A model generated the notes under the pieces. It saw only the letters and a program-made list of their open reading frames with translations, did not search any database and was not told where the DNA came from. A program made the translations under genes and the position numbers. Shown one piece after another: positions 1 to 8,919 of a DNA stretch of 64,000 nt (the first letter of the stretch is position 1; each line of letters starts with the position of its first letter). Origin of the DNA: Enterococcus sp. PF1-24 (GTDB lineage: Bacteria > Bacillota > Bacilli > Lactobacillales > Enterococcaceae); the NCBI RefSeq assembly GCF_029893325.1, contig NZ_JARXWL010000001.1:1-64000 (forward strand). Reading direction: 5' to 3'.

Positions 1-61
1 TTGGTTCAAATGAAGTTGTAATATCCAAAGATAATTGATTTATGTTATAATTATTATGCAT
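1..61 (-). CDS. Start of a gene leaving the left edge, possibly an IS transposase (partial)
   Basis: An ATG at 61 reading leftwards is preceded by a good Shine-Dalgarno site (AAAGGA, 8 bases upstream). It opens a frame with no stop up to the window edge. The first residues read MHNNYNINQLSLDITTSFEP. The NxNQL.L start recalls IS1182-type transposases, but 20 residues are too few to be certain. Its promoter region is separated from ilvE by a strong hairpin at 133-179. Confidence 0.35.
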   Translation of the reverse strand, partial: MHNNYNINQLSLDITTSFEP

Positions 62-132
62 TTGTTTAGTCCTTTCAGGATTAAATAGTAGAAGTTTGGG
101 GTGCGACCTGTACTTCTTTTTTATTTTACTAG

Positions 133-179
133 AAAAAACGCATGAAATGAACGATTTTTCGTTATTTCATGCGTTTTTT
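133..179. terminator. Bidirectional intrinsic terminator downstream of ilvE
   Basis: A 16-bp perfect stem (AAAAAACGCATGAAAT with its complement) is flanked by A and T runs, so it can act in both directions. It lies 35 bases beyond the ilvE stop codon. Confidence 0.85.
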
Positions 180-213
180 GTTAGAGACTTTTGTCACAGC
201 CCCTTTTATAATT

Positions 214-1230
214 TTAAAGTGCTACATCATAAATCCAGCCAGCTGGTGCTTCAACATCGCCATATTGGATTCCTGTTAATTCATGATAAAGTTTAGTTGT
301 CACCGGCCCGACTTCGGTTTCACTATAAAAGACGTGGAAATTATCGCCATATTGAATCCCACCAATTGGTGAAATAACTGCGGCTGTTCCACAAGCACCA
401 GTTTCAGCAAATTCATCTAAGTTTGCTAGATAAACATCTCTTTCTTCGGTTTTTAAACCTAAATTTTCTTTTGCTAAGTACAACAGTGAATATTTGGTAA
501 TACTCGGCAAAATTGAAGGAGAAACTGGCGTAACAAAAACATTATCTTTCGTAATACCAAAGAAATTCGCTGAACCAACCTCTTCAATTTTAGTATGAGT
601 TAATGGGTCTAAATAAATACAGTCAGAGAAGTTTCGTTCATGAGCTTCTTGCCCTGGTAACAAACTCGCTGCATAATTCCCACCAACTTTAATCGCACCA
701 GTTCCTTGCGGTGCTGCTCGGTCATAATCAGATACTACAAAATTAGTTGGCGTTAAGCCACCTTTAAAGTAAGGCCCTACCGGCATACAGAAAACCGTAA
801 AGATATACTCTGGTGCTGCATGAACACCGATGCTATCGCCTACCCCAATTAGCAATGGTCGTAAATATAAAGTGCCGCCACTATCTCTTGGTGGTACAAA
901 TTCTTGATTGGCTTTAACAACTTGCATCACAGCATCAATAAATTTTTCTTCCGGTACTTCTGGCATTAACAAGCGACGCGCGCTAGTGTTCATCCGTTTA
1001 CTATTTTCATCAGGACGGAAAAGATTAATACCACCATCTTTACGACGATAGGCTTTCATCCCTTCAAAACATTGTTGGCCGTAATGTAAAGCCGCTGAGC
1101 CTTCACTAATGTGCAAACGATTATCTTCTGTTAACTGCCCTTCATCCCACTTGCCATCTTTCCATGTAGAAATATAGCGAAAAGGCGTTTTTATATAAGC
1201 AAACCCTAAATTATTCCAATCGATATTCAT
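214..1230 (-). CDS. ilvE: Branched-chain amino acid aminotransferase
   Basis: This is a PLP-dependent class IV aminotransferase that interconverts Leu, Ile and Val with their 2-oxo acids, using glutamate/2-oxoglutarate, in the cytoplasm. At 338 residues it is full length for the family. The PLP lysine is K181 in AIKVGGNYA, and the class signature EEVGSANFF follows at about 217. GGGGTG precedes the ATG. It is a single gene divergent from the MscS gene, with a terminator at 133-179. Its promoter (-35 ATGACA, -10 TAGAAT, 17-bp spacing) overlaps a 10-bp inverted repeat at 1253-1279, so it is probably repressed by a regulator; the sequence does not show which. Family assignment is firm. Confidence 0.95.
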   Translation of the reverse strand: MNIDWNNLGFAYIKTPFRYISTWKDGKWDEGQLTEDNRLHISEGSAALHYGQQCFEGMKAYRRKDGGINLFRPDENSKRMNTSARRLLMPEVPEEKFIDAVMQVVKANQEFVPPRDSGGTLYLRPLLIGVGDSIGVHAAPEYIFTVFCMPVGPYFKGGLTPTNFVVSDYDRAAPQGTGAIKVGGNYAASLLPGQEAHERNFSDCIYLDPLTHTKIEEVGSANFFGITKDNVFVTPVSPSILPSITKYSLLYLAKENLGLKTEERDVYLANLDEFAETGACGTAAVISPIGGIQYGDNFHVFYSETEVGPVTTKLYHELTGIQYGDVEAPAGWIYDVAL

Positions 1231-1252
1231 ACTTTCACCCCAAATTTTTTAT

Positions 1253-1299
1253 TGTTAGAATTTTTACACAATTCTAACACTTTATTAGAAAATTGTCAT
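1253..1299 (-). promoter_or_regulatory. ilvE promoter with overlapping inverted-repeat operator
   Basis: Reading leftwards there is a -35-like ATGACA (1299-1294), a 17-base spacer and a -10 TAGAAT (1276-1271). A perfect inverted repeat, TGTTAGAATT/AATTCTAACA with a 7-base loop (1253-1279), covers the -10. The spacer begins AATTTTCTAATAAA, a partial match to the CodY box AATTTTCWGAAAATT. CodY control of ilvE would be expected in Firmicutes but is inferred here. Confidence 0.55.
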
Positions 1300-1334
1300 C
1301 ATTTTTTTATAAAAAATCTTAAATCCTAATATTT

Positions 1335-1368
1335 AAGAAACTTTCAGCTTGCAAGTTTCTTTTTTTTT
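1335..1368 (+). terminator. Terminator-like hairpin in the leader of the MscS gene
   Basis: A 9-bp stem AAGAAACTT/AAGTTTCTT is followed directly by eight further Ts, which is the form of a rightward rho-independent terminator. No rightward gene ends before it, so it either attenuates the MscS gene or ends an unseen short transcript. Confidence 0.55.
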
Positions 1369-1425
1369 ATGAAACTGATAAAATTAGCCTGTATCACTTA
1401 ATGTATTAAAATTGGAGGTCTTCTC

Positions 1426-2337
1426 TTGCAAGTTTTATTAACCGCTACAACTGATTCTAGCTCCCTTGATTTAGCTCAAGAAGCAACAAAAAAATTAAAT
1501 GCTTTTCAGCGTTTTTGGCAAAAGATTGATTGGGATAGCCTTTCACTAGTCATCATAGAAAAAAGTCTTTACTTAATTTTATTACTAATTATCTTTTTAC
1601 TTTTTTCTCGAATCGGAAAAAGAATTATTAATCATGCCTATAAAACTTATTTGCAAAGAAGTAATTTAAGTGAAAGTCGTGCCAAAACCATTCATACGAT
1701 TATTCGTAATCTTTTTCAATACACTTTATACTTCTTTTTCATCTATGCCTTTTTATCAATTATTGGCGTCCCTGTTGGCTCCTTATTAGCTGGTGCCGGA
1801 ATTTTAGGGGTAGCGATTGGTTTAGGCGCTCAAGGCTTTATGAATGACATTATTACGGGTTTCTTTATCTTATTGGAAAAACAGATGGATGTTGGTGATT
1901 ATATTCAATTAAGCAATCTCAACATTGAAGGCACGGTGATTTCTGTCGGGATTCGTACCGTTCAAGTGAAATCTTCCAACGGGACATTGCATTTTATTCC
2001 TAATCGCAATATTACTACCATTAGCAATCTTTCCCGTGGCAATATGCAAGTGATTGTCGATGTGCGAATTAATCCTGAAGAAGATGTAAAAAAATGCACT
2101 ACCCTAATTGAAGAACTTAATTTAAATTTGGCTGCTACCTATCAAGAAGTCATCCAAACGGGTCCGACTCTATTCGGCTTAGTTGATTTAGGAAATTCTA
2201 ATTTCGCTTTACGAACCATTATGTATGTTACTAACGGTCAACAGCATTTAATAAAAGAAACTTTTTTGGCTGCTTACGTTAAAGAACTCACAGCAGCAGG
2301 TTTTACTATTCCTAATACACCGATTGCGAAAATTTAA
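1426..2337 (+). CDS. MscS-family mechanosensitive channel
   Basis: A membrane channel of the small-conductance mechanosensitive family that releases solutes on osmotic downshock. At 303 residues it has the usual short MscS layout: a hydrophobic segment at about 45-65, a second at about 90-112, and the pore-lining Gly/Ala-rich helix with the signature GAGILGVAIGLGAQGF near 125-140. The cytoplasmic beta domain (around DVGDYIQL) and a C-terminal alpha/beta part follow. The start is TTG with a good GGAGGT six bases upstream; no ATG fits. It is a single gene that converges with dapL onto a shared terminator. The paralogue type (YkuT/YggB-like) is not resolved. Confidence 0.9.
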   Translation: MQVLLTATTDSSSLDLAQEATKKLNAFQRFWQKIDWDSLSLVIIEKSLYLILLLIIFLLFSRIGKRIINHAYKTYLQRSNLSESRAKTIHTIIRNLFQYTLYFFFIYAFLSIIGVPVGSLLAGAGILGVAIGLGAQGFMNDIITGFFILLEKQMDVGDYIQLSNLNIEGTVISVGIRTVQVKSSNGTLHFIPNRNITTISNLSRGNMQVIVDVRINPEEDVKKCTTLIEELNLNLAATYQEVIQTGPTLFGLVDLGNSNFALRTIMYVTNGQQHLIKETFLAAYVKELTAAGFTIPNTPIAKI

Positions 2338-2346
2338 AAAGATAAT

Positions 2347-2391
2347 AAAAAATGACTACTCCATATTTTAAAATGGAATAGTCATTTTTTT
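2347..2391. terminator. Bidirectional terminator between the MscS gene and dapL
   Basis: The stem AAAAATGACTA(C)TCCAT is complementary to the right arm ending in ATTTTTTT. It serves the convergent genes ending at 2337 (+) and 2390 (-), and overlaps the dapL stop. Confidence 0.85.
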
Positions 2392-3535
2392 ATGCTTGAT
2401 CTAAAAACGTCATAAATTTGCTGATTTGTTTCACTGCAAAAGGTAAAGCTTTTTCTTTAGGATTAAACTGTGGATGATGTAAAGCATAGGGTGAATCCAC
2501 ACCCAACCAAAACATCGTGCCAGGAATTTTATCTAGCAGATAACCAAAATCTTCGCCAGTCATAGCAGGCTGTGCTTCACGAAAATCAACATCAGTTTGC
2601 TTTTCCATAAAACTCATAAATTTTTCTGTCTTTTCTAAATCATTTACAACTGGTAAATAGCCTTTTTGATCTAAAGTATATTCTACTTTGCAATTATAAG
2701 AAATTTCTATCCCTTTAATAACTTCTGCAATTCTTTGTTGGGTTAGATCATTCATTTCTTGTGTTAACGTGCGAATCGTGCCTGATAAATGCGCTTCACC
2801 AGCAATAACATTGGTTGTAGTGCCGGCATTAAAAGTTCCTAACGTAATTACCGCTCCTTGAATCGGATCCACGCTACGACTGACAATCGTCTGCATTTGT
2901 TGTACAAACTGACTCGCAGCCACAATCATATCATTAGCTAACTGAGGAAAAGCAGCATGACCACCTTTACCAATAAAAGTAGCTTGAATCTCACAAGTAC
3001 TTGCAAATAAAGTGCCTGTTCTGGTACTGATTGTCCCTACAGGTAGCTCAGGAGCTACGTGCAAAGCATAAAACTCATCTGGCTTAAAATCATCAGCTAA
3101 CACACCAGCTTCGTACATCAGCATGCCACCCGCTTCATTTTCTTCTGCTGGCTGAAATAAAATAATAAAATTATTTTTCGGCTGCTGTAAACTGAAGTTT
3201 TTCAATAAACCTAAGGCAATCGTCATATGAAAATCATGCCCACAAGCGTGCATTTGCCCCTCATGTAGTGATTGATAGTCAGAAATTACTTCTTCAGTAA
3301 TTGGTAAGCCATCAATATCAGTACGCCAACCAATCGTTTTTTCAGGATTAGTTCCTTGAATTTTGACAACAATCCCTGTCTGCCACTGACGAATTTCCAT
3401 ATAGTCAGTTTGCATCTCAGAAATCCATTTCATCAATAATTCATTGGTTTTAAATTCCTCTAAACCAATTTCTGGAATTTGATGCAGTTGTTGCCGCATC
3501 GCAATTAATTCTTCTTCAGTAAAACCTAATGTCAT
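2390..3535 (-). CDS. dapL: N-acetyldiaminopimelate deacetylase (M20 peptidase family)
   Basis: Predicted to remove the acetyl group from N-acetyl-LL-diaminopimelate, the step after the aminotransferase in the acetyl branch of lysine/DAP synthesis. It is an M20 family protein: HACGHDFH (100-107, counted from the GTG at 3547) and the PAEEN motif (133-137) carry metal and catalytic residues. The assignment to DapL rather than a general amidohydrolase rests on the neighbour dapH just upstream on the same strand, as in Bacillus subtilis ykuQ-ykuR. The open frame extends to a GTG at 3547, but that codon lies inside the Shine-Dalgarno AGGTGGAG. ATG at 3535 has proper spacing and gives 381 residues. 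A strong hairpin separates it from dapH. Confidence 0.88.
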   Translation of the reverse strand: MTLGFTEEELIAMRQQLHQIPEIGLEEFKTNELLMKWISEMQTDYMEIRQWQTGIVVKIQGTNPEKTIGWRTDIDGLPITEEVISDYQSLHEGQMHACGHDFHMTIALGLLKNFSLQQPKNNFIILFQPAEENEAGGMLMYEAGVLADDFKPDEFYALHVAPELPVGTISTRTGTLFASTCEIQATFIGKGGHAAFPQLANDMIVAASQFVQQMQTIVSRSVDPIQGAVITLGTFNAGTTTNVIAGEAHLSGTIRTLTQEMNDLTQQRIAEVIKGIEISYNCKVEYTLDQKGYLPVVNDLEKTEKFMSFMEKQTDVDFREAQPAMTGEDFGYLLDKIPGTMFWLGVDSPYALHHPQFNPKEKALPFAVKQISKFMTFLDQA

Positions 3536-3615
3536 AACTTTCTCCACCTTTTATTGCTATTTGATTCTGCATTTTTCTCGGCTGCAGAACAAGCTTCTTC
3601 ACTTTTTTATCTATA

Positions 3616-3654
3616 AAAGAGCTGAAACGATAATAATTACCGTTTCAGCTCTTT
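3616..3654. terminator. Hairpin between dapH and dapL
   Basis: A perfect 14-bp stem AAAGAGCTGAAACG/CGTTTCAGCTCTTT with an 11-base loop follows the dapH stop. The T tract is short in the leftward direction, so partial read-through into dapL is plausible. Confidence 0.7.
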
Positions 3655-3663
3655 AAGTAACTA

Positions 3664-4365
3664 TTATAGTTTGCGTAAATCTTCCATAAAATTAGTTTTG
3701 TCTTTGGTTTTTTCATCAACATCTTTAATTTTACGGGCGGGAATCCCAGCAACAACAGTATTGGGGGCAACATCATCAATAACAATCGCTCCAGCTGCCA
3801 CTACCGCACCTTTACCGATATGAACACCTTCAATGACTACCGCGTTAGCACCAATTAAAACATCATCTTCAACGATTACCGGTTCTGCACTCGGTGGTTC
3901 AATTACGCCAGCTAAAACAGCACCAGCGCCAATATGGCAATTTTTACCAACCGTCGCTCGACCACCAAGAATGGCACCCATATCAATCATGGTATTTTCA
4001 CCAATCACAGCGCCAATATTAATAATCGCACCCATCATAATAATCGCTTGATCACCAATCTCCACTTGATCGCGAATAATTGCACCAGGCTCAATGCGAG
4101 CATTAATTTCTTTTTTATCTAACATGGGAACGGAAGAATTGCGAGCATCATTTTCAATCACGTAATCTTCAATCAAATCCTTGTTAGCTGTTAAAAAAGC
4201 TTTAATATCTTCCCACTCGCCAAATAAAACACCGGTTTTACAATTAGTGAAATTTTGAATGGTTTCAGGAAAATCAAGGCCTTTAAGTTGCCCTTTTAGT
4301 GTTACCTTAACTGGCGTTCTTTTTTTTGAATCACCAATGTATTTAATAATTTCATAAGCATCCAT
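3664..4365 (-). CDS. dapH: Tetrahydrodipicolinate N-acetyltransferase
   Basis: Transfers acetyl from acetyl-CoA to tetrahydrodipicolinate, committing lysine/DAP synthesis to the acetyl branch. It has 233 residues, the usual length. The N-terminal 90 residues are the DapH-specific domain ([20 protein letters not shown]). From about 90 to 205 the protein is a left-handed beta helix made of hexapeptide repeats (IIRDQV, IMMGAII, IGENTMI and so on), ending in [17 protein letters not shown] precedes the ATG. It is first of the pair dapH-dapL. Family assignment is very firm. Confidence 0.95.
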   Translation of the reverse strand: MDAYEIIKYIGDSKKRTPVKVTLKGQLKGLDFPETIQNFTNCKTGVLFGEWEDIKAFLTANKDLIEDYVIENDARNSSVPMLDKKEINARIEPGAIIRDQVEIGDQAIIMMGAIINIGAVIGENTMIDMGAILGGRATVGKNCHIGAGAVLAGVIEPPSAEPVIVEDDVLIGANAVVIEGVHIGKGAVVAAGAIVIDDVAPNTVVAGIPARKIKDVDEKTKDKTNFMEDLRKL

Positions 4366-4449
4366 ATAAAAACATCCTTCATTTTTTTGTTTTTTAATAG
4401 CATAACAAAACTTCTTAAAAAAATAAACTATTAATACTTAGACAAAAAA

Positions 4450-4911
4450 TTAGTTTCCATTAGGATAGTTTTTATCAAGTTCATGGAAAGTTCGATTGAC
4501 AGCTTTTAAAACTTCTTTACGAGTGACAATCCCTTTAAAAGTTTTTTCTTCATCCACTACAGGTAGAAAAGCGGCATCTACTAATAAGTGCAATAAATCT
4601 TCTAATTCCCACGTTTCAGATAGTGTCGGAACACCAACTTCCATCACATCCGCCACGGTAAAGCCGTCAACACTTTCAATATTAATGGCTTTTAACTCTA
4701 GCATTTTTTCAACCACATCAGATAAACTTAACAAGCCAACAAAACGATCGCCTTTATCTAAAACCGGAATTTTACTATATTTGACTTGTGATAAAACCAG
4801 CAAGGCATGGTTTAAAGGATTGTTAACCATAACATTAGCAACATTATCAGCAGGAATTAAAAACGTATCTTCATTTTCTAACATAAGATTCTGGACAGCA
4901 GAACTTATCAT
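4450..4911 (-). CDS. cbpB: CBS-domain protein (CbpB/DarB-like)
   Basis: A small cytoplasmic protein of two CBS modules (about 14-70 and 80-140). In Firmicutes this architecture and length match CbpB/DarB, which binds cyclic di-AMP and interacts with Rel (RelA/SpoT homologue); that role is family knowledge. Ligand identity cannot be read here. The frame is open to 4938, but the Shine-Dalgarno GGAGG nine bases before the ATG at 4911 decides the start (MISSAVQNLML, 153 residues). It lies last in the murI > rph-rdgB > phosphodiesterase direction, with about 130 bases after the phosphodiesterase gene, so co-transcription is possible but unproven. Confidence 0.85.
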   Translation of the reverse strand: MISSAVQNLMLENEDTFLIPADNVANVMVNNPLNHALLVLSQVKYSKIPVLDKGDRFVGLLSLSDVVEKMLELKAINIESVDGFTVADVMEVGVPTLSETWELEDLLHLLVDAAFLPVVDEEKTFKGIVTRKEVLKAVNRTFHELDKNYPNGN

Positions 4912-5042
4912 GAAAAAAATCCTCCATTCATTTTTCAAGCAGCAGGAACTTGCTTAGTAATCAGAGCTTTTGCTCTTACTACTATATTGTACTAAATTTT
5001 TGGCTATTAACGGAATAAAAAAACTGATTTTATAATAATTTT

Positions 5043-5558
5043 TTATTTTTTGAAAAGAAAATGTAGCTCAGGAATTTTTTGATGATTGCGACGATAGTAT
5101 TGAACTTCATAGCTTTCGTCAGTAGCATCAATGATTGCATAGGCAGGAATCATAATCTTCCCTCTTGGCTGTGAAACACTACCAGGATTTAGGAAAAGGG
5201 TCTGATTGTGCATTTCACAACCGATTTGATGCGTATGACCAAATAGTGCAATCGTCGCTTGGGCTTCTTCTGCTTTCAATTCTAAACGATTTAAGCCGAA
5301 ACCAACATTAACTAGATGACCATGCGTGATAAAGACGCAATCCTCACCAGTTTCAATTGTTAAACTTTCAGGATATTGTGGATCATAATCACAATTGCCA
5401 CGAACTACTTTAAATGTTTGCCACAACTCATCTTGTGGACTCAATTCAGAATCACCGCAATGAAAAAAGTAATCTATCTTTCCTTGATAAGTTGTTTGAA
5501 TATCAACTAAAATTGGCCGATTTCCATGATTGTCACTAACAACTAAATATTTCATCAA
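5043..5558 (-). CDS. Metallophosphoesterase, YfcE/MJ0936 family
   Basis: A 171-residue calcineurin-like phosphodiesterase. All metal-binding blocks are visible: SDNHGN (8-13), HCGDSE, GNCDYD, THGHLV and GHTHQ, followed by NPGSVSQPRG. Proteins of this family hydrolyse phosphodiesters in vitro; the physiological substrate is not known. It follows the rph-rdgB fusion by 60 bases on the same strand, the gene order murI-rdgB-yfcE common in Bacilli, so it is probably co-transcribed. Confidence 0.92.
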   Translation of the reverse strand: MMKYLVVSDNHGNRPILVDIQTTYQGKIDYFFHCGDSELSPQDELWQTFKVVRGNCDYDPQYPESLTIETGEDCVFITHGHLVNVGFGLNRLELKAEEAQATIALFGHTHQIGCEMHNQTLFLNPGSVSQPRGKIMIPAYAIIDATDESYEVQYYRRNHQKIPELHFLFKK

Positions 5559-5618
5559 CTATTTCCTACCTTTCATTATAAAAACAGTAACATCCTTTTA
5601 GTCAGCATATTTAAATGC

Positions 5619-6968
5619 TTATGCTTCTAACCATTCTTGCCAAACTTTTTTTAGTTTTTCAACAGCTAAACCGCGATGACTGATGCGATTTTTTTCAGCT
5701 GGTAATAATTCCGCTGATGTTTTATCTAACTCAGGAATCATAAATAAAGGATCATAACCAAAACCATTTTCACCTCTAGGAATACGTCCGATTAAACCTG
5801 GCCATTCCGCAGAAACAACGAGACTTTCTTTATTAGGCGCCGCAAATACCAAGGTACAATGAAATTGGGCAGTTCTTTTTTCATCAGGAACTTCGGTTAA
5901 TTCATGAAGTAATTTGGCATTGTTACTAGCAGCTGTAGCTTTTTCTCCAGAAAAACGGGCAGAATAAATTCCTGGCATACCAGCTAAAGCATCAACTTTC
6001 AAACCAGAATCATCCGCTAAAACTGGTCTTTGCAAGATTTGAGCAATGGTTTCTGCTTTTAAGCGGGCGTTTTCTTCAAAAGTTTGACCCGTTTCTTCAA
6101 CATCAGGTAATTCTGGAAAATCTAATAAGGTTTTCGTTTGATAACCTTTATCCGCAAATAAATCCGCAAATTCTTGTGCTTTACCCGCATTTCTAGTCGC
6201 GATAACAATCGTTTTTTCAGGTAGTTCGGCTTGCGCCCTTTTAACTGAAGTCGGTAATAAAATTTCTTTTTGATAAGTAATTAAATCTTCAATGGCATGT
6301 TTCCCTGTTAACAACATATCGTTTAACTCACTGCCAGAAAAAGTCGCTTCTTCACCCGTTCCTTGGATTTCAACGAAATTACCTGATTCCGTCATAACTA
6401 AATTCATATCAACTTTTGCAGAAGAATCTTCAACATAATCCAAATCTGCCACACAAGTGTTATCAGGTAAAATCCCCACACTAATGGCTGCTAAATGCTC
6501 TTTAATCGGATCTTCTGTTAATAAGCCTTGTGCCATTAATTGATTAACCGCTAATTTCAAAGCTACAAAAGCGCCAGTAATGCTGGCAGTTCGTGTGCCG
6601 CCATCAGCTTGCACGACATCACAATCAATAATAATGCTACGTTCCCCTAATTTTTCTAAATCAACTACTGCCCGTAAAGAACGACCAATCAAACGTTGAA
6701 TTTCCATCGTCCGACCTGTTAATTTACCTTTACTGCTTTCGCGGCGATTACGGGTATTCGTTGCTCGTGGTAACATGCTGTATTCTGCGGTCACCCAACC
6801 AGTTCCTGCGCCTCTTAAAAATGGCGGTACATTTTCTTCAATCGTAGCGGAACAAATCACTTGTGTATCACCAAAAGCAATCACCACGGAACCTTCTGGA
6901 TGTTTATAAACATTCGTTTGAATCGCAATTTTTCTAATTTCTTGTGGATTTCTGCCATCATGACGCAT
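5619..6968 (-). CDS. rph/rdgB: Fused RNase PH / RdgB (HAM1) nucleotide pyrophosphatase
   Basis: One 449-residue chain with two enzymes. Residues 1 to about 240 are RNase PH, which trims tRNA 3' ends phosphorolytically; [15 protein letters not shown] and GRSLRAVVD mark the phosphate- and RNA-binding face. Residues about 252-449 are the RdgB/HAM1 house-cleaning enzyme that hydrolyses dITP and XTP to monophosphates: [42 protein letters not shown]. The join near residue 245 ([19 protein letters not shown]) contains no stop and no internal ribosome site. It follows murI by 62 bases. Both halves keep their catalytic blocks, so both activities are expected. Similar fusions are known in some Lactobacillales. 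Confidence 0.95.
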   Translation of the reverse strand: MRHDGRNPQEIRKIAIQTNVYKHPEGSVVIAFGDTQVICSATIEENVPPFLRGAGTGWVTAEYSMLPRATNTRNRRESSKGKLTGRTMEIQRLIGRSLRAVVDLEKLGERSIIIDCDVVQADGGTRTASITGAFVALKLAVNQLMAQGLLTEDPIKEHLAAISVGILPDNTCVADLDYVEDSSAKVDMNLVMTESGNFVEIQGTGEEATFSGSELNDMLLTGKHAIEDLITYQKEILLPTSVKRAQAELPEKTIVIATRNAGKAQEFADLFADKGYQTKTLLDFPELPDVEETGQTFEENARLKAETIAQILQRPVLADDSGLKVDALAGMPGIYSARFSGEKATAASNNAKLLHELTEVPDEKRTAQFHCTLVFAAPNKESLVVSAEWPGLIGRIPRGENGFGYDPLFMIPELDKTSAELLPAEKNRISHRGLAVEKLKKVWQEWLEA

Positions 6969-7030
6969 GCATTATTTCCCCCTATTTCATATCGTTATCA
7001 TTATTTTTTATATTTTATCTAATTCACTTG

Positions 7031-7852
7031 TTAATCAACTTTAAAAGTGTTCAGCTCTATTTGTTGAACATTAGCCTTTTCAAGCTGTAGCGAGCTGCTG
7101 GCAATTTCTTCAAAAAGTTGTGGCGAACCTGTTGTATAAAATTCCTTAGTGGGTGCTGTATTCGTGGGATTGTTAGCGATATTGAAATAATCCAATAGCA
7201 TACTGACTTCACCAATCGTTTCAGCACCAGAATCAATTAGCTGAACTTCTTGCCCCATCACATTTTGAATCACTGGTCGCAATAAAGGATAATGAGTACA
7301 GCCTAAAATTAAGGTATCTAATTGCTTTTTCAAAAGTGGTTGCAAGGTTTCTGCAACGACTTTTTTAGCCACTGAAGAAGCATACTGATTGCTTTCAACA
7401 ATCGGTACGAATTTCGGGCAAGCCAAACTTAAAATTTGACTATCTGGTACTTTCGTAATTAAAGCCAACTCATACGCACCGCTATTCACTGTGCCAGTGG
7501 TACCAATCACGCCAATTCGTTGATTATTAGTGGCTTTTAAAGCTGCTCGGGTACCTGGTAAAATAACCCCAACAACCGGAATTGGCAGCGCGTGTTTTAT
7601 TTTCTCTAAAGCGACAGCCGTTGCTGTATTACAGGCAATAACCAACATTTTTATACCTTTTTCCAGCAAAAAATGCGTCATTTCCCAAGTAAAATCAATA
7701 ACTTGCGCAGCTGGTCGTGGGCCATAAGGACAACGAGCTGTATCACCTAAATAAATGATATCTTCATTAGGCAACTGTTTTAAAGCTTCCTTAACTACCG
7801 TTAACCCACCAACACCGGAATCAATAAAGCCAATCGGTCTTGTACTTGCCAA
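7031..7852 (-). CDS. murI: Glutamate racemase
   Basis: Makes D-glutamate for peptidoglycan from L-glutamate without cofactor. The two catalytic cysteines are in ACNTATA (C77) and GCTHYPLL (C188, numbered from the ATG at 7861). [11 protein letters not shown] near the N terminus is the family signature. The ATG at 7861 touches the Shine-Dalgarno AAAGGA, so the TTG at 7852, eight bases after it, is the likelier start, giving 273 residues. It is first gene of the murI > rph-rdgB > phosphodiesterase cluster. Confidence 0.93.
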   Translation of the reverse strand: MASTRPIGFIDSGVGGLTVVKEALKQLPNEDIIYLGDTARCPYGPRPAAQVIDFTWEMTHFLLEKGIKMLVIACNTATAVALEKIKHALPIPVVGVILPGTRAALKATNNQRIGVIGTTGTVNSGAYELALITKVPDSQILSLACPKFVPIVESNQYASSVAKKVVAETLQPLLKKQLDTLILGCTHYPLLRPVIQNVMGQEVQLIDSGAETIGEVSMLLDYFNIANNPTNTAPTKEFYTTGSPQLFEEIASSSLQLEKANVQQIELNTFKVD

Positions 7853-7941
7853 AACTATCATCCTTTAATCTTTTTATTTTCATCTCTTTATTGTCGCTTT
7901 TTTCAGCTCATTTTTCAAGTTTTTCAGTTGGAAAATAGCGA

Positions 7942-8883
7942 TTATCCTTCAAAATACAAACGAGTGGTTTCTTCGTCTTCTTTTAACTGTTGAATTAATG
8001 CTTCAGCACCATCAAATTTAACTTGCTCACGAATCATTTGATGCCAGCGAACACTCACTTGTTCTCCATAAATTTCTTCTTTGAAATTCAAAATATAAAT
8101 TTCAACAGTTAACTCGCGATTATCACCAAAAGTATCGTTATGGCCAATCGACCCCATCGCCGGATACCACTTTCCGGCAACCTTGATTTCACAAACGTAA
8201 ACAGCTTCTTTCGGTAAGCGGACTGTGCGTTTACTTTGAACATTAGCAGTAGGAAAACCTAACAAGCGGCCACGAGCTTCTCCGTGAATGACTACACCTT
8301 CTGTTTCATAAACATAGCCTAATAGTTCATTCGCCATTTCCATAGCGCCTTGCGCCAACATTTCGCGAATCCGCGTGGAACTAACTTTTTCGCCAGCCAC
8401 TTCTTTTTTATCAACTGTTACAATTTCAAAGCGACCTTTTGCATATTCAGGTAAGTGAGCAATATCAGCTATCTCTTTTGGCCCATAAGTATAGTCAAAG
8501 CCAGTTACCACTACTTGTGCCTGTAAAGCCACAATATACTCATCCACAAAGTCTTGTGGTGGCAATTTAGCAAAAGCTGAAGTAAATTCCACTTCATATA
8601 AAAAATCTACGCCTAAATCAACCATTTTCGTTTCTTTTTGTGAAAGGCTCGCTAAATATTTCTGCTCTTCTGCTTGTAGTTTTTTAAATACAATTGATGG
8701 ATGGTGATTAAAAGTCATTAAAGCTAACTTCAAGCCCCGCTCATCAGCAATTTTTCTACCTTCATTAATTACTGCTTGATGTCCTAAATGAATGCCATCA
8801 AAAAAACCTAGTACTAACACCACCGGCGTTTGAATAATTTGTTCTTTTCTATAAGGGTGGTGAATTTTGACCGTTTTCATCAT
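7942..8883 (-). CDS. ribF: Bifunctional riboflavin kinase / FAD synthetase
   Basis: Makes FMN from riboflavin and FAD from FMN. At 313 residues it is of normal length. The N-terminal nucleotidyltransferase (about 15-185) shows GFFDGIHLGHQAVI and SSTRIREML. The C-terminal kinase (about 188-313) shows GRLLGFPTANV. It lies 36 bases after truB on the same strand; truB-ribF adjacency is common in Bacilli and suggests one operon. Start ATG at 8883; the adjacent ATG at 8880 is an alternative. Confidence 0.95.
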   Translation of the reverse strand: MMKTVKIHHPYRKEQIIQTPVVLVLGFFDGIHLGHQAVINEGRKIADERGLKLALMTFNHHPSIVFKKLQAEEQKYLASLSQKETKMVDLGVDFLYEVEFTSAFAKLPPQDFVDEYIVALQAQVVVTGFDYTYGPKEIADIAHLPEYAKGRFEIVTVDKKEVAGEKVSSTRIREMLAQGAMEMANELLGYVYETEGVVIHGEARGRLLGFPTANVQSKRTVRLPKEAVYVCEIKVAGKWYPAMGSIGHNDTFGDNRELTVEIYILNFKEEIYGEQVSVRWHQMIREQVKFDGAEALIQQLKEDEETTRLYFEG

Positions 8884-8919
8884 ATAAACTTCTTTCTAAC
8901 AGGTTTATTATTTTTCTAT

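Noticed and set aside
3833-4122. Plus-strand frames opposite dapH
   Set aside because: They arise from the hexapeptide-repeat codon pattern of dapH on the other strand.
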